From the NCBI RefSeq assembly GCF_002162035.1, contig NZ_CP021138.1, positions 1,054,001 to 1,118,000 of the forward strand: a stretch of DNA of 64,000 nucleotides, given 5' to 3'. The notes under the pieces are model-generated. The model was not told where the DNA came from. It made no database searches and saw only the letters and a list, made by a program, of their open reading frames with translations. Position numbers and translations under genes: made by a program. This stretch comes from Sulfuriferula sp. AH1 (lineage in GTDB: Bacteria; Pseudomonadota; Gammaproteobacteria; Burkholderiales; Sulfuriferulaceae). Below are positions 54,519 through 64,000 of this stretch, piece after piece; the stretch's first letter is position 1; each line of letters begins with the position of its first letter.

Positions 54519-55646
54519 ATGTTAATAGACGTTAAAACTCCTGAACTATCCGATTCGATCACTGAAGGCACCTTGCTGGAATGGCATAAACAGGTGGGGG
54601 ATAAGGTAAGTCGCGATGAAACTCTGATCGACCTGGAAACGGATAAGGTCATTCTGGAGATTGCAGCTCCCGGTAGCGGTGTTCTGGTCGAATTGTTGCG
54701 CGAGAATGGCGCGGTGGTGAAGGCGGGGGAAGTGATTGCCCGGATCGATAATGGCGAGGCGGCTATTGCCGCGGCAGAGCCTGCTGAATCGGTACACGAG
54801 GTTCCTGTAGTGCCACCTCAACAGAAAAACGAGAGGGGCGCGCCGGTAGCATCCACCGGGATCGTGCCGTCACATCACGTTGAGGCGCCGGAAATGGCGT
54901 CGGAACATACGAGAACCATGCTCGCGAAGCTGCCTGGCACTGGCGATGGGCGTTCGCGGCGTCAACCGATGAGCCGCATCCGTCAACGCACAGCGCAACG
55001 TCTGGTCGAAGCCCAGCATACCGCAGCGATCCTGACGACGTTTAACGAAGTCAACATGCAACCGGTCAAGGATCTGCGCATGCAATATCAGGAAGATTTC
55101 CAGCGCGAGCATGGCGTAAAACTGGGATTCATGCCGTTCTTCGTTAAAGCGGCGGTGCAGGCATTAAAACAGTTTCCCATCATTAATGCTGTGATCGACG
55201 GGCAGGATATCGTGTTTCACGATCATTATGACATCGGCATTGCCGTTTCCACTACGCGCGGGCTGATTGTTCCGGTTTTACGGAATGCGGATGCACTGGA
55301 TTTTGCCCAGATCGAGCGTGCGATAGGCGATTTCGCCCAACGTGCCGAAACCATGTCATTGGGGCTGGACGAGATCAGCGGCGGTACTTTTTCCATCAGC
55401 AACGGGGGCGTTTTCGGCTCGCTGCTATCCACGCCGATTGTCAATCCGCCTCAATCCGCGATCCTGGGAATGCATGCAATACAGGAGCGCCCGATCGCAG
55501 AGCATGGCCAGGTGGTGATTCGGCCGATGATGTATCTGGCACTGTCCTACGATCATCGTTTGATCGACGGACGCGATGCAGTACGTTTTTTGGTCGAAAT
55601 AAAAGCCGCGCTGGAAGATCCGGCGCGGCTTTTGTTGGGGATTTGA
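54519..55646 (+). CDS. odhB: Dihydrolipoamide succinyltransferase (E2), binding domain degenerate
   Basis: 375 residues, short for the family (about 400-420). The lipoyl domain is 1-80 with DLETDKV (lipoyl Lys 43). A Pro/Ala-rich linker follows, then at 127-147 only a fragment of the peripheral-subunit-binding domain (TRTMLAK, PGTGDGR), with no room for the usual 35-residue three-helix fold. The catalytic domain (about 150-375) is complete, with SYDHRLIDG near residue 343 giving the catalytic His and Asp. E3 (lpd) is not downstream. The missing binding domain could change how the complex holds E1 and E3. Confidence 0.92.
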   Translation: MLIDVKTPELSDSITEGTLLEWHKQVGDKVSRDETLIDLETDKVILEIAAPGSGVLVELLRENGAVVKAGEVIARIDNGEAAIAAAEPAESVHEVPVVPPQQKNERGAPVASTGIVPSHHVEAPEMASEHTRTMLAKLPGTGDGRSRRQPMSRIRQRTAQRLVEAQHTAAILTTFNEVNMQPVKDLRMQYQEDFQREHGVKLGFMPFFVKAAVQALKQFPIINAVIDGQDIVFHDHYDIGIAVSTTRGLIVPVLRNADALDFAQIERAIGDFAQRAETMSLGLDEISGGTFSISNGGVFGSLLSTPIVNPPQSAILGMHAIQERPIAEHGQVVIRPMMYLALSYDHRLIDGRDAVRFLVEIKAALEDPARLLLGI

Positions 55647-55652
55647 TGCGGT

Positions 55653-56975
<1,323 letters not shown>

Positions 56976-58145
56976 TTATTGGAGCTGGTCCGGGCGTTTG
57001 CTGACAGTCCATTCGCCTTGGGCATCCTGACTCAGAATGCGGTCGTAGTCGTATTCGTTGCGGTGCGCTTCGTGCCCTGGCAGATCGACGATGACGATCT
57101 CGCCACTGGTACGGAGTTCGTTGATTTTCTCGGCCAGTTTGGCATTTTTAAGATACGGTGCGAGTATGGCTTGCGCTCCGGCAGCCCGCCAGAACTGGGT
57201 GGCGATCTCGCGCAGATCGAGGCTGAATCCGGTGGCCGGCCGTGCGCGTCCGAAACTTTTGCCTACTTCGTCATAGCGTCCGCCCTGGGCCAGCGGCACA
57301 GGATGATTGCTGGTATAGACCGCAAAGACAACGCCGCTGTGGTAGTGATAGCCGCGCAGCTCGGCTAGATCGATATTGATTTTGGCTTCATCCTTGAGTT
57401 CGTTGATGATGGCACGCAATTCTTCCAGCGCCTGACTGATGTCGAGGTGGCTCGGTAATACGCGGAAAGCTTCGTCGAGTACTTCCACGCCGCCATATAA
57501 ACTCGGCAGGGCACAGAAAGCGTCTTGCAAACTTGCGTCCAAATGGGCGGTGAGCTCGCGGATCGTGCTGATGTCCTTGGCCTGTAGCGCTGCAAACAGC
57601 GGTGCGACTTGCTCGTCGGTAATATTGGCATATTGCAGCAATCCGCGGAATACGCCGACGTGGCCTATGTCCAGATGCAATTCGCCTGCCCCCGTCAGCT
57701 TTAAGGCATTGAGCATGAGTTTCTGTATTTCTACATCTGCCTCGTAGCTGGGATGCCCGTACAGCTCGGCGCCGAGCTGCATCAGTTCGCGCGAGCGGTT
57801 GGTGCCATCCGGCAGGGTATGGACGACGGAACCGGCATAACAGAGTCTGGTAACGCCCTGACGGTTAAGCAGGTGGGCATCGATACGCGCGACCTGAGGG
57901 GTGATGTCAGCGCGCAGTCCCATGGTCTTGCCGCTGATCTGGTCGACCAGTTTGAATGTTTTCAGATCCAGATCGCTGCCCGCTCCTGTTAACAGCGAGT
58001 CGATATACTCAATGAGAGGAGGGGTGACCAATTCGTAGCCATGGACGCGAAATAAATTGAGTATGGCCCGGCGCAGGTTTTCCATGCGCAAAGCGGTGGG
58101 CGGGAGCAAATCTTCGATATATTCAGGAAGTAGCCAGTTATGCAT
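56976..58145 (-). CDS. hisZ: ATP phosphoribosyltransferase regulatory subunit
   Basis: 389 residues, class II aminoacyl-tRNA synthetase-like fold. LRADITPQVARIDAHLL is a histidyl-tRNA synthetase-like motif, without the tRNA-binding domain. HisZ activates the short form of HisG in histidine synthesis. Its place between a DUF2065 gene and purA is the normal betaproteobacterial order. Confidence 0.92.
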   Translation of the reverse strand: MHNWLLPEYIEDLLPPTALRMENLRRAILNLFRVHGYELVTPPLIEYIDSLLTGAGSDLDLKTFKLVDQISGKTMGLRADITPQVARIDAHLLNRQGVTRLCYAGSVVHTLPDGTNRSRELMQLGAELYGHPSYEADVEIQKLMLNALKLTGAGELHLDIGHVGVFRGLLQYANITDEQVAPLFAALQAKDISTIRELTAHLDASLQDAFCALPSLYGGVEVLDEAFRVLPSHLDISQALEELRAIINELKDEAKINIDLAELRGYHYHSGVVFAVYTSNHPVPLAQGGRYDEVGKSFGRARPATGFSLDLREIATQFWRAAGAQAILAPYLKNAKLAEKINELRTSGEIVIVDLPGHEAHRNEYDYDRILSQDAQGEWTVSKRPDQLQ

Positions 58146-58146
58146 T

Positions 58147-58332
58147 TTAGCGCACCATTATTAGAATAAGTAAACCGCCCAGCATGGAAACAAGGCCTAC
58201 TGAACGCAATTGACCATCGGTAAAGCTGATCATCTTCGTAAAGGTCTCCCGCCATAAAGCTGGCATGATGAGCGGCAAAATGCCCTCGATGATGAATACG
58301 AGGGCAAATGCGGTAAATAAACCGGACGCCAT
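58147..58332 (-). CDS. DUF2065 family small membrane protein
   Basis: 61 residues with two hydrophobic segments (about 4-22 and 40-60). FALVFIIEGILPLIMPALW is the DUF2065 signature. It is found between hflC and hisZ in many betaproteobacteria and has no known function. It starts 2 bases after the hflC stop and ends 1 base before hisZ, so the genes are co-transcribed. Confidence 0.85.
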   Translation of the reverse strand: MASGLFTAFALVFIIEGILPLIMPALWRETFTKMISFTDGQLRSVGLVSMLGGLLILIMVR

Positions 58333-58334
58333 TT

Positions 58335-59207
58335 TTATTTGGCGGCCTTTGGCGATTTCATGTACTTGAAAAAAGCCGAATTAGGTTCAAGCACGAGTAC
58401 GTCACTCTTGTTCTTGAAGGTTTGACGGTATGCATCCATGCTGCGATAGAACGCGTAGAACTCGGGGTTCTGCGAATAGGCGGCAGCGTATATCGTACTG
58501 GCTTTGGCATCGCCTTCGCCCTTGATGCGTTGGGCATCGCGATAGGCTTCGGCAATAATGACCTCGCGTTGACGGTCGGCATCAGCGCGGATTTTTTCGG
58601 CTTCAGCAGAACCGGTGGAGCGCAGTTCATTGGCGACGCGCTTGCGCTCGGCTTCCATGCGGCGATAGACGGAGTCGCTGACTTCTTGCGGCAAGTCGAC
58701 ATGCTTGATGCGGACGTCCAGGACTTGCACGCCGATTTTGCGTGCGTCCTGGTCGGCTTTGGCGCGTAGCGAAGCCATGATCTGGTCACGTTCGCCAGAG
58801 ACCACTTCGTGCACGGTACGGTTGCCAAATTCGGCTCTCAGGCCGTCATTGATCGTTTGCTGCAAACGAGTCTGGGCACGCGTTTCATCACCGCCGACGC
58901 TGACATAGTATTGTTTGACGTCAATAATGCGCCATTTGGCGAAGTAGTCGACCAGCACGTTTTTCTTTTCCGAGGTGATAAAACGGTCTGGGTCGGCCGG
59001 GTCGAGCGTCAAGATACGGGTGTCAAAGTGACGGACGTTTTGCACCAGCGGTAATTTGAAATACAGACCCGGTTTCTTATCTACCGCAACGACTTCACCT
59101 AACTGAAACACCATGGCATTCTGGCGCTGATCGACCGTATAGATAGTCATGCTGCCGATAATCAGCAGGCCAAGTATTACGATAATTATAATGTTGATGT
59201 TTTTCAT
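58335..59207 (-). CDS. hflC: Protease modulator HflC
   Basis: 290 residues. An N-terminal membrane anchor (6-25) is followed by an SPFH/prohibitin domain (VDQRQNAMVFQLGEVVAVDKK, then KWRIIDVKQYYVSVGGDET). A coiled coil rich in Arg and Glu (about 175-235) completes the fold. HflC and HflK form a large cage that restrains FtsH. The start overlaps the hflK stop by 4 bases. Confidence 0.95.
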   Translation of the reverse strand: MKNINIIIIVILGLLIIGSMTIYTVDQRQNAMVFQLGEVVAVDKKPGLYFKLPLVQNVRHFDTRILTLDPADPDRFITSEKKNVLVDYFAKWRIIDVKQYYVSVGGDETRAQTRLQQTINDGLRAEFGNRTVHEVVSGERDQIMASLRAKADQDARKIGVQVLDVRIKHVDLPQEVSDSVYRRMEAERKRVANELRSTGSAEAEKIRADADRQREVIIAEAYRDAQRIKGEGDAKASTIYAAAYSQNPEFYAFYRSMDAYRQTFKNKSDVLVLEPNSAFFKYMKSPKAAK

Positions 59208-60394
59208 GGTCTGTCCTCCCGCTCACGGCTGCGGAAGGCATCACGTGAGCGCGCGGTGTCTTGTATGGCAGAGTCGGCAGGTGCTACAGGTTTAATGACG
59301 GTATCCTGTGCATTTGACGTTGTGGCGGTAGCCGACGCATTACCGGTAGTCGAGCCTGTCATTTGCATCAGTTTGTCGAGCGGGAGGTAGAGCAGGTTAT
59401 TGCCGCCCTTGCTGCTGTCGATCAGTACTTTGCTGCTGTTGCTCAATACTTGCTGCATCATGTCCATATACATGCGATCGCGAGTCACTGCCGGCGCTTT
59501 GCTGTATTCGACCAGTACCTGCTTGAAGCGGCTGGCTTCACCTTCGGCGTTGGCGATGACGGATTGCTTGTAGCCATTGGATTCTTCTGTCAGGCGCGCA
59601 GCCATGCCGCGCGCTTTAGGAATGACGTCATTGGCATAAGCCTGGCCTTCGCTCTTCAGGCGTTCGCGATCCTGCCCGGCCTTAACGGCATCGTCAAACG
59701 CTGCCTGTACCTCCTGGGGCGGCTGAGCGTTTTGCAGGGTGACCTTGCTTATGCTGATGCCGGTCTTGTAGAGATCCAGTGATTGCTGAATTTGTTTGGT
59801 GGCGCGGGCGGCGACATCGGCACGCCCTTCGTACAGCACATAATCCATTTTGCTTTTACCGACGATTTCGCTCATTACACTCTCGGCTATCTGGCGTACG
59901 GTATCGTCAGGCGAGCGGTTGTTGAACAAATAGTCTTCCGGGTCTTTAAGTGTGTATTGCACCGCGAACTGGATATCGACGATATTCTCATCGTCGGTCA
60001 GCATGAGCGATTCCTTGAGCATTTTGCTCTTGACATTGTTACGGTAGCCTACTTCGACTGTCCGTACCTGTTCGATATTGACGACTTCGACTGTTTCCAG
60101 AGGATACGGCAAATGCCAGTTAGGGCCGGGCTGGGTGGTTTCGATGAATTTGCCGAAGCGTAATACGACGCCACGTTCGCCGGTATCTACGATGTAGAAA
60201 CCGGATGCCAGCCAGATCGCAATAATGACGCCGGCAATGATACCCAAGCCACCCATGTTGAAGGGTTTGCCAGTGCCAGGCGAGGGTTTGCCGCCAAATA
60301 ACCCATTCAGTTTTTCATTGAAACGCCGCCAGATTTCATCCAAATCCGGTGGACCGTCGTTTTTTTTACCCCATTGTGGGTCATTCCAAGCCAT
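59204..60394 (-). CDS. hflK: Membrane protease subunit HflK
   Basis: 396 residues. A Gly-rich N-terminal cytoplasmic region is followed by one membrane helix (about 50-70) and an SPFH domain (GFYIVDTGERGVVLRFGKFI, EVVNIEQVRTVEVGYRN). The coiled coil spans about 235-320. The Ala/Thr-rich C-terminal tail of about 50 residues is low complexity. Partner of HflC. hflX ends 2 bases before its start codon. Confidence 0.95.
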   Translation of the reverse strand: MAWNDPQWGKKNDGPPDLDEIWRRFNEKLNGLFGGKPSPGTGKPFNMGGLGIIAGVIIAIWLASGFYIVDTGERGVVLRFGKFIETTQPGPNWHLPYPLETVEVVNIEQVRTVEVGYRNNVKSKMLKESLMLTDDENIVDIQFAVQYTLKDPEDYLFNNRSPDDTVRQIAESVMSEIVGKSKMDYVLYEGRADVAARATKQIQQSLDLYKTGISISKVTLQNAQPPQEVQAAFDDAVKAGQDRERLKSEGQAYANDVIPKARGMAARLTEESNGYKQSVIANAEGEASRFKQVLVEYSKAPAVTRDRMYMDMMQQVLSNSSKVLIDSSKGGNNLLYLPLDKLMQMTGSTTGNASATATTSNAQDTVIKPVAPADSAIQDTARSRDAFRSREREDRP

Positions 60395-60396
60395 GG

Positions 60397-61554
60397 TTAA
60401 TCCAATTCCGGGTGATATTCGTTGTTAATAATGTTCGTTTGAACGATGTCTGGCAGCGGCTGCATAAAATGCATTTTAGCTTCTGTTAGCGCCTCGCGCA
60501 GCGTATTTATTCCGAGTCCGGTTTTGGCGCTGAGCCGGATTGCTGTAATTTTATCATATTCATCCCTTTCGATGCCGGGTAAGGATGAGCATAAATCAAT
60601 CTTATTCATTACCAGAATCTGCGGAACGTTGGCTGCGCCGATTTCATTCAATACCTTATTGACTTCGTTGATATGTTTGTCGCGCATCGGACTGGCGGCA
60701 TCGACGACATGCAGCAACAAGTCGGCCTGTATGGTTTCTTCCAGTGTGGCGCGAAAGCTTTCGACCAGGGTATGCGGCAGACGGGTAATAAAACCGACGG
60801 TGTCGGATAGTACGATTTCGCCGACCTCTGGCAAATAGAGTTGGCGGGTTGTGGTGTCAAGAGTGGCGAACAGTTGATCGGCAGCGTACGAACCGGCATT
60901 TGTCAGTGCATTGAACAAGGTTGACTTGCCGGCGTTGGTATATCCGACCAGCGAGATTGACATCACTCGCCCCCGGTTCCGCGCGCGGCGCTGGATAGTG
61001 CGTTGGCGGTGCAATTTGGCTAATCGTTCCTTGAGCAGCTTGACGCGTTTGCCGATCAGACGGCGGTCGGTTTCGAGCTGGGTCTCACCTGGACCGCGCA
61101 AGCCTATACCGCCTTTCTGCCGTTCAAGGTGGGTCCAGCCGCGCACCAGACGGGTAGCGATATGCGCGAGCTGAGCAAGCTCGACCTGCAATATGCCTTC
61201 CGCACTTTTTGCACGACTGGCGAATATGTCCAGTATGAGCGTGGTGCGATCGACTACGCGGCATTGCAATGCCTGTTCAAGATTGCGTTCCTGTGCCGGG
61301 GAGAGCGCATGATTGAATATGACCACGCCGGCCTCTGTCGCCTGCACCATGGCGGCAATTTCCTCGACTTTGCCGCTGCCTGCAAATAATGCAGGGTCCG
61401 GGCGTGCACGCCGACCTTCGATCAGATTGACTACGGTGAGCCCTGCGCTTTCGGCGAGGCGATGCAATTCTTCGACGCTGTCACGGTAATCCGGTTCGCC
61501 AAAGTCCATGCTGGCGAGCACGACTCGTTCATTGCCGCTATGGCGTTCAAACAT
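60397..61554 (-). CDS. hflX: GTPase HflX
   Basis: 385 residues. The HflX N-terminal domain (EELHRLAESAGLTVVNLIEG) precedes the GTPase: G1 GYTNAGKSTLFNAL, G3 DTVGFI and G4 NKIDL. GLRGPGETQLETDRR lies at the junction. HflX binds 50S subunits and splits stalled ribosomes under heat stress. It lies downstream of hfq and upstream of hflK, with a short gap. Confidence 0.95.
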   Translation of the reverse strand: MFERHSGNERVVLASMDFGEPDYRDSVEELHRLAESAGLTVVNLIEGRRARPDPALFAGSGKVEEIAAMVQATEAGVVIFNHALSPAQERNLEQALQCRVVDRTTLILDIFASRAKSAEGILQVELAQLAHIATRLVRGWTHLERQKGGIGLRGPGETQLETDRRLIGKRVKLLKERLAKLHRQRTIQRRARNRGRVMSISLVGYTNAGKSTLFNALTNAGSYAADQLFATLDTTTRQLYLPEVGEIVLSDTVGFITRLPHTLVESFRATLEETIQADLLLHVVDAASPMRDKHINEVNKVLNEIGAANVPQILVMNKIDLCSSLPGIERDEYDKITAIRLSAKTGLGINTLREALTEAKMHFMQPLPDIVQTNIINNEYHPELD

Positions 61555-61595
61555 TCAGCGCCGAACCTTTTTGTGGATAGGATGTATTAAACGGC

Positions 61596-61832
61596 TTACT
61601 CTGCATGCAAGGGAACTGGGCGTGAGGGGACGATGGTGGAAATGGCGTGTTTGTAAACCATTTGCGTTACCATGTTTTTCAGCAGGACGACATATTGATC
61701 GTAGGCTTCAATTTGACCCTGAAGTTTAATGCCATTTACCAGATATACTGATACAGGCACATTATCTTTGCGCAAGGTGTCGAGGAATGGATCCTGAAGC
61801 AGTAAGCCTCTGTTATTTTTAGGTGCGCTCAT
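61596..61832 (-). CDS. hfq: RNA chaperone Hfq
   Basis: 78 residues. Sm1 is [30 protein letters not shown], seen as segments, and Sm2 contains [23 protein letters not shown] gives the proximal-face uridine-binding residues, and YKHA the central pore His. The acidic C-terminal tail is very short. It pairs small RNAs with mRNAs. It is the first gene of the hfq-hflX-hflK-hflC series. Confidence 0.95.
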   Translation of the reverse strand: MSAPKNNRGLLLQDPFLDTLRKDNVPVSVYLVNGIKLQGQIEAYDQYVVLLKNMVTQMVYKHAISTIVPSRPVPLHAE

Positions 61833-61922
61833 GATGGCGTACTCCCAATTTAATTGTTAGGGTGCGATTATGCTGATTTGCAGGTGGTTCAGCAATATTA
61901 GTATTTGCTAATTTTTTATAAA

Positions 61923-63695
61923 TTAAGGTAAAGCGATGCATTCGGGGCGACCATAATAATAACCTTGTCCCCAATTGACGCCCATTTTGGTGAGTAGTTC
62001 CGCAGTTTCGGCATCTTCTATGTTTTCTGCAATAGTAATTATGTTTTGTTTGCGTGATATTTCAATAATGGCCTGAATGATATCAAGAATCTTGGTATTG
62101 CCGTGCATGTTGTTTACCATCCAGCCTTCGATTTTCAGGAAGCTGATAGGGAGCTTGGCAAGATAAAGGAAAGACGAGTAACCACTTCCAAAATCATCTA
62201 GCGCCAGGCGGAATCCCATGTCTATCAGCGGCTGGATTTGCCGGGTTAACTGATCGAAATCGTTAATGAACTGGCGTTCGGTAATTTCGAATACCAGTGG
62301 CTTGATGCCATTAATCGGCATATCGCACATGGTGCAATGCTGTTTTACCCCATTGAGCAGGCTTCGAACCATTTCCGGGCGAGACAGGAATTGCGGTGAA
62401 AGATTAATGAAATGGGCGAATTCGGGATTTGCATTGCTGTTTTGATTCATGACGCAATGCTTCATGGTCTGGTGTGCGATCGTATCGTCGATGAGGTGTA
62501 TTAGTTGCAGGCCTTCAGCAGCTGCAATGAAATCGGCTGCCGGAGTAGGGGCGCCATGATTGTTAGTCAGGCGAGCCAAGGCCTCCTCAGCTACGGGAAG
62601 GCCGGTTTGCAAATCAACGATGGGTTGAAATGCGGGGATTATACGGTTGTTTTTTAGTGCGTTTTGTATTTCACCTCCGTGCCACAATGTAGCGCGTTGC
62701 CCGCTTTGGTGAAGTACCACCCGATTCCTTCCCGCGTTCTTGGCTTCATATAACGCGCTGTCTGCATCCGCAAGCAGCCGGGCCAAGTCGATTTTTTCAG
62801 CGCGCACGCTCGCCATGCCTACGCTCATGGTGAGTTCTAGCGTGCCATTGCCGCGGACAAATGGTGTCTGCTGATAAATCAACCGCAATCTGTCTATGGC
62901 ATGGTGGGCCTGATCGCTGTCTGCATGATGCAGGAAAATCAGAAACTCCTCCCCACCCCATCGGGCAATCCAGTCGCCGTCGCGCATTTGCTGTTGCAGG
63001 GTGCGGGCAGCCCATTTGAGGACGTTGTCTCCCGTTTTGTGACCATAGTGATCGTTGATGAGCTTGAATCGATCGAGGTCGCAAATGCTAAGTGTCATTA
63101 CGTCATGCTCGCGTTCGGCTCGCGCTATTTCTTCGTTCAGACGTATTTCAGCCGCGCGCCGGTTAGGCAAGCCGGTCAATGCATCGGTAAGGGCGAGATC
63201 CTGCAAGGCTTGTTGCTGATGGATCTGTAATAATATTTGACTGAATCCGGCTGCAAGCAGGTCAACAAAACCGCAAACAAGAGGCGGGAAAAGCTGCTGG
63301 GTATTGCTGGTAAAACATAATAGGCCAAAACGGGATTTGTCCAGCCATAGCGGTGCGGCAATATACGAGACGGTGGACTGACCGGTTTCCAGAGTGATGA
63401 TGCCGGTAAGCCATGGGGTATTGGGCGAGTCGGTAATCTGGCCGTTTAATATCCTGATCCAGTCTTCACTTGGTTCGGCGGTTGCTGAGGGATGTCGCTC
63501 AAATTTATGATGGATGCCGATTTTCTCTAATTCGTCTATTGCGATAATCCATGCGCTGTCAGCCTGTAAATAGTTCGCGGCAAGTGCCAGCATGGCATCA
63601 ATTTTCTGGCGCTCATCCAGATCCCTGTTTGTTGCCAGTCGCCATTGCGCCTGCAGCAGCCCTTCGATGGCTACTGACTCATTGCTCGTGTTCAT
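61923..63695 (-). CDS. GAF-like-GGDEF-EAL cyclic di-GMP signalling protein
   Basis: 590 residues, no membrane segment. A GAF-like sensory region (about 10-160) leads to GGDEF (165-330): RWGGEEF at 245-251, with RDGD upstream as an intact inhibitory I-site. The EAL domain (about 340-590) has AEEALARL (metal Glu), FEITERQ, DDFGSGYSS and the late GQGYYYGRP, so phosphodiesterase activity is expected. It differs from the 1002-residue relative in lacking PAS units and in keeping the I-site. It is divergent from pgi. Confidence 0.9.
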   Translation of the reverse strand: MNTSNESVAIEGLLQAQWRLATNRDLDERQKIDAMLALAANYLQADSAWIIAIDELEKIGIHHKFERHPSATAEPSEDWIRILNGQITDSPNTPWLTGIITLETGQSTVSYIAAPLWLDKSRFGLLCFTSNTQQLFPPLVCGFVDLLAAGFSQILLQIHQQQALQDLALTDALTGLPNRRAAEIRLNEEIARAEREHDVMTLSICDLDRFKLINDHYGHKTGDNVLKWAARTLQQQMRDGDWIARWGGEEFLIFLHHADSDQAHHAIDRLRLIYQQTPFVRGNGTLELTMSVGMASVRAEKIDLARLLADADSALYEAKNAGRNRVVLHQSGQRATLWHGGEIQNALKNNRIIPAFQPIVDLQTGLPVAEEALARLTNNHGAPTPAADFIAAAEGLQLIHLIDDTIAHQTMKHCVMNQNSNANPEFAHFINLSPQFLSRPEMVRSLLNGVKQHCTMCDMPINGIKPLVFEITERQFINDFDQLTRQIQPLIDMGFRLALDDFGSGYSSFLYLAKLPISFLKIEGWMVNNMHGNTKILDIIQAIIEISRKQNIITIAENIEDAETAELLTKMGVNWGQGYYYGRPECIALP

Positions 63696-63823
63696 TTTGT
63701 GGATAATCTGTTTTTAAATATGATGAGAACATTCGGGGGCACTTATAATGATAGTCTGACTCTCAGTGTAACCAATTTAGCCGGAATTGCCAGTTTCCAA
63801 GTTCTATCGATGAAGGAGAACAA

Positions 63824-64000
63824 ATGACAGATTGCACGCAGTACCCTGCCTGGAAGAAGCTTAAAGAACACAAGAAAGACATGGCGCGGATACAAATGCG
63901 TTTTTTATTTGCTGAAGATCCGAAGCGATTCAAGCGCTTTTCTTTGGAGGCTGCAGGCATTTTACTTGATTTTTCCAAAAATCGGGTAACCAATACAACG
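63824..64000 (+). CDS. pgi: Glucose-6-phosphate isomerase (partial, N-terminal part)
   Basis: The first 59 residues, from an ATG at 63824 with AAGGAG at 63813-63818, read MTDCTQYPAWKKLKEHKKDM, then a region with RFSLEAAGILLDFSKNR. That is the standard N-terminus of glucose-6-phosphate isomerase (LDYSKNR-type motif). The gene runs off the window. It interconverts glucose-6-phosphate and fructose-6-phosphate. Confidence 0.88.
   Translation, partial: MTDCTQYPAWKKLKEHKKDMARIQMRFLFAEDPKRFKRFSLEAAGILLDFSKNRVTNTT

Overview
The window reads as chromosomal DNA of a betaproteobacterium. The main signs are gene orders familiar from that class: fur-bamE-dapB, secF-secD-yajC-tgt-queA, hfq-hflX-hflK-hflC-DUF2065-hisZ-purA and sdhB-sdhE-gltA-odhA-odhB. 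The tmRNA proteolysis tag, ANDETYALAA, fits as well. A Nitrosomonadales-like lineage is plausible, but this is inference and no database search was possible. Gene density is high, with short gaps and many overlapping starts and stops.

Layout. 0-5.5 kb: a partial histidine phosphatase, a small membrane-anchored protein and recJ, an HD-GYP protein and a SulP anion transporter. 5.6-12.4 kb: a leftward run of acnA, yidH-like, metG, a patatin-like lipoprotein and a 2OG-Fe dioxygenase. 12.5-20.1 kb: a DUF302 protein, a second HD-GYP protein, a leftward fur / ArsC-like / dapE / prmB / metallo-hydrolase run, then bamE-dapB and a Gln/Met-rich exported protein that ends at a clear terminator. 20.2-30.6 kb: metE and metR, divergent with two MetR-type boxes between them, a VOC protein, a large GAF-PAS-GGDEF-EAL protein, a TPR-glycosyltransferase-like protein, a GNAT enzyme and a YceI-like lipoprotein. 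30.7-32.6 kb: a small integration scar with a P4-type integrase lacking a normal start codon, a tRNA-Arg 3'-end fragment and short repeats, lying against ssrA. 32.7-39.7 kb: housekeeping genes (gph, ubiG, secF, secD, yajC, tgt, queA) and tRNA-Leu(CAA).

39.9-46.5 kb is the least ordinary part. A TPR lipoprotein and a transmembrane Ser/Thr kinase with a PEGA domain face a PP2C phosphatase and a double-FHA protein. Next comes an 856-residue soluble protein with two repeated Cache/PAS-like units and a C-terminal CheW domain. The first four resemble the phospho-signalling module of type VI secretion systems, but no secretion gene is present. 46.7-49.5 kb holds an Old Yellow Enzyme, a pirin and a LysR regulator. 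49.6-55.6 kb is a TCA-cycle operon that lacks sdhCDA at its head and lpd at its tail, and its E2 protein seems to have lost most of the E3/E1-binding domain. 55.7-64 kb runs through purA, hisZ, hflC, hflK, hflX, hfq and a GGDEF-EAL protein to the start of pgi.

Functional themes: central carbon metabolism (acnA, gltA, odhAB, sdhB, pgi), membrane protein quality control and export (HflKC, SecDF-YajC, BamE), tRNA modification (tgt, queA), and heavy second-messenger and phospho-signalling content (two HD-GYP, two GGDEF-EAL, and kinase/phosphatase/FHA). I saw no CRISPR array, insertion sequence or rRNA.
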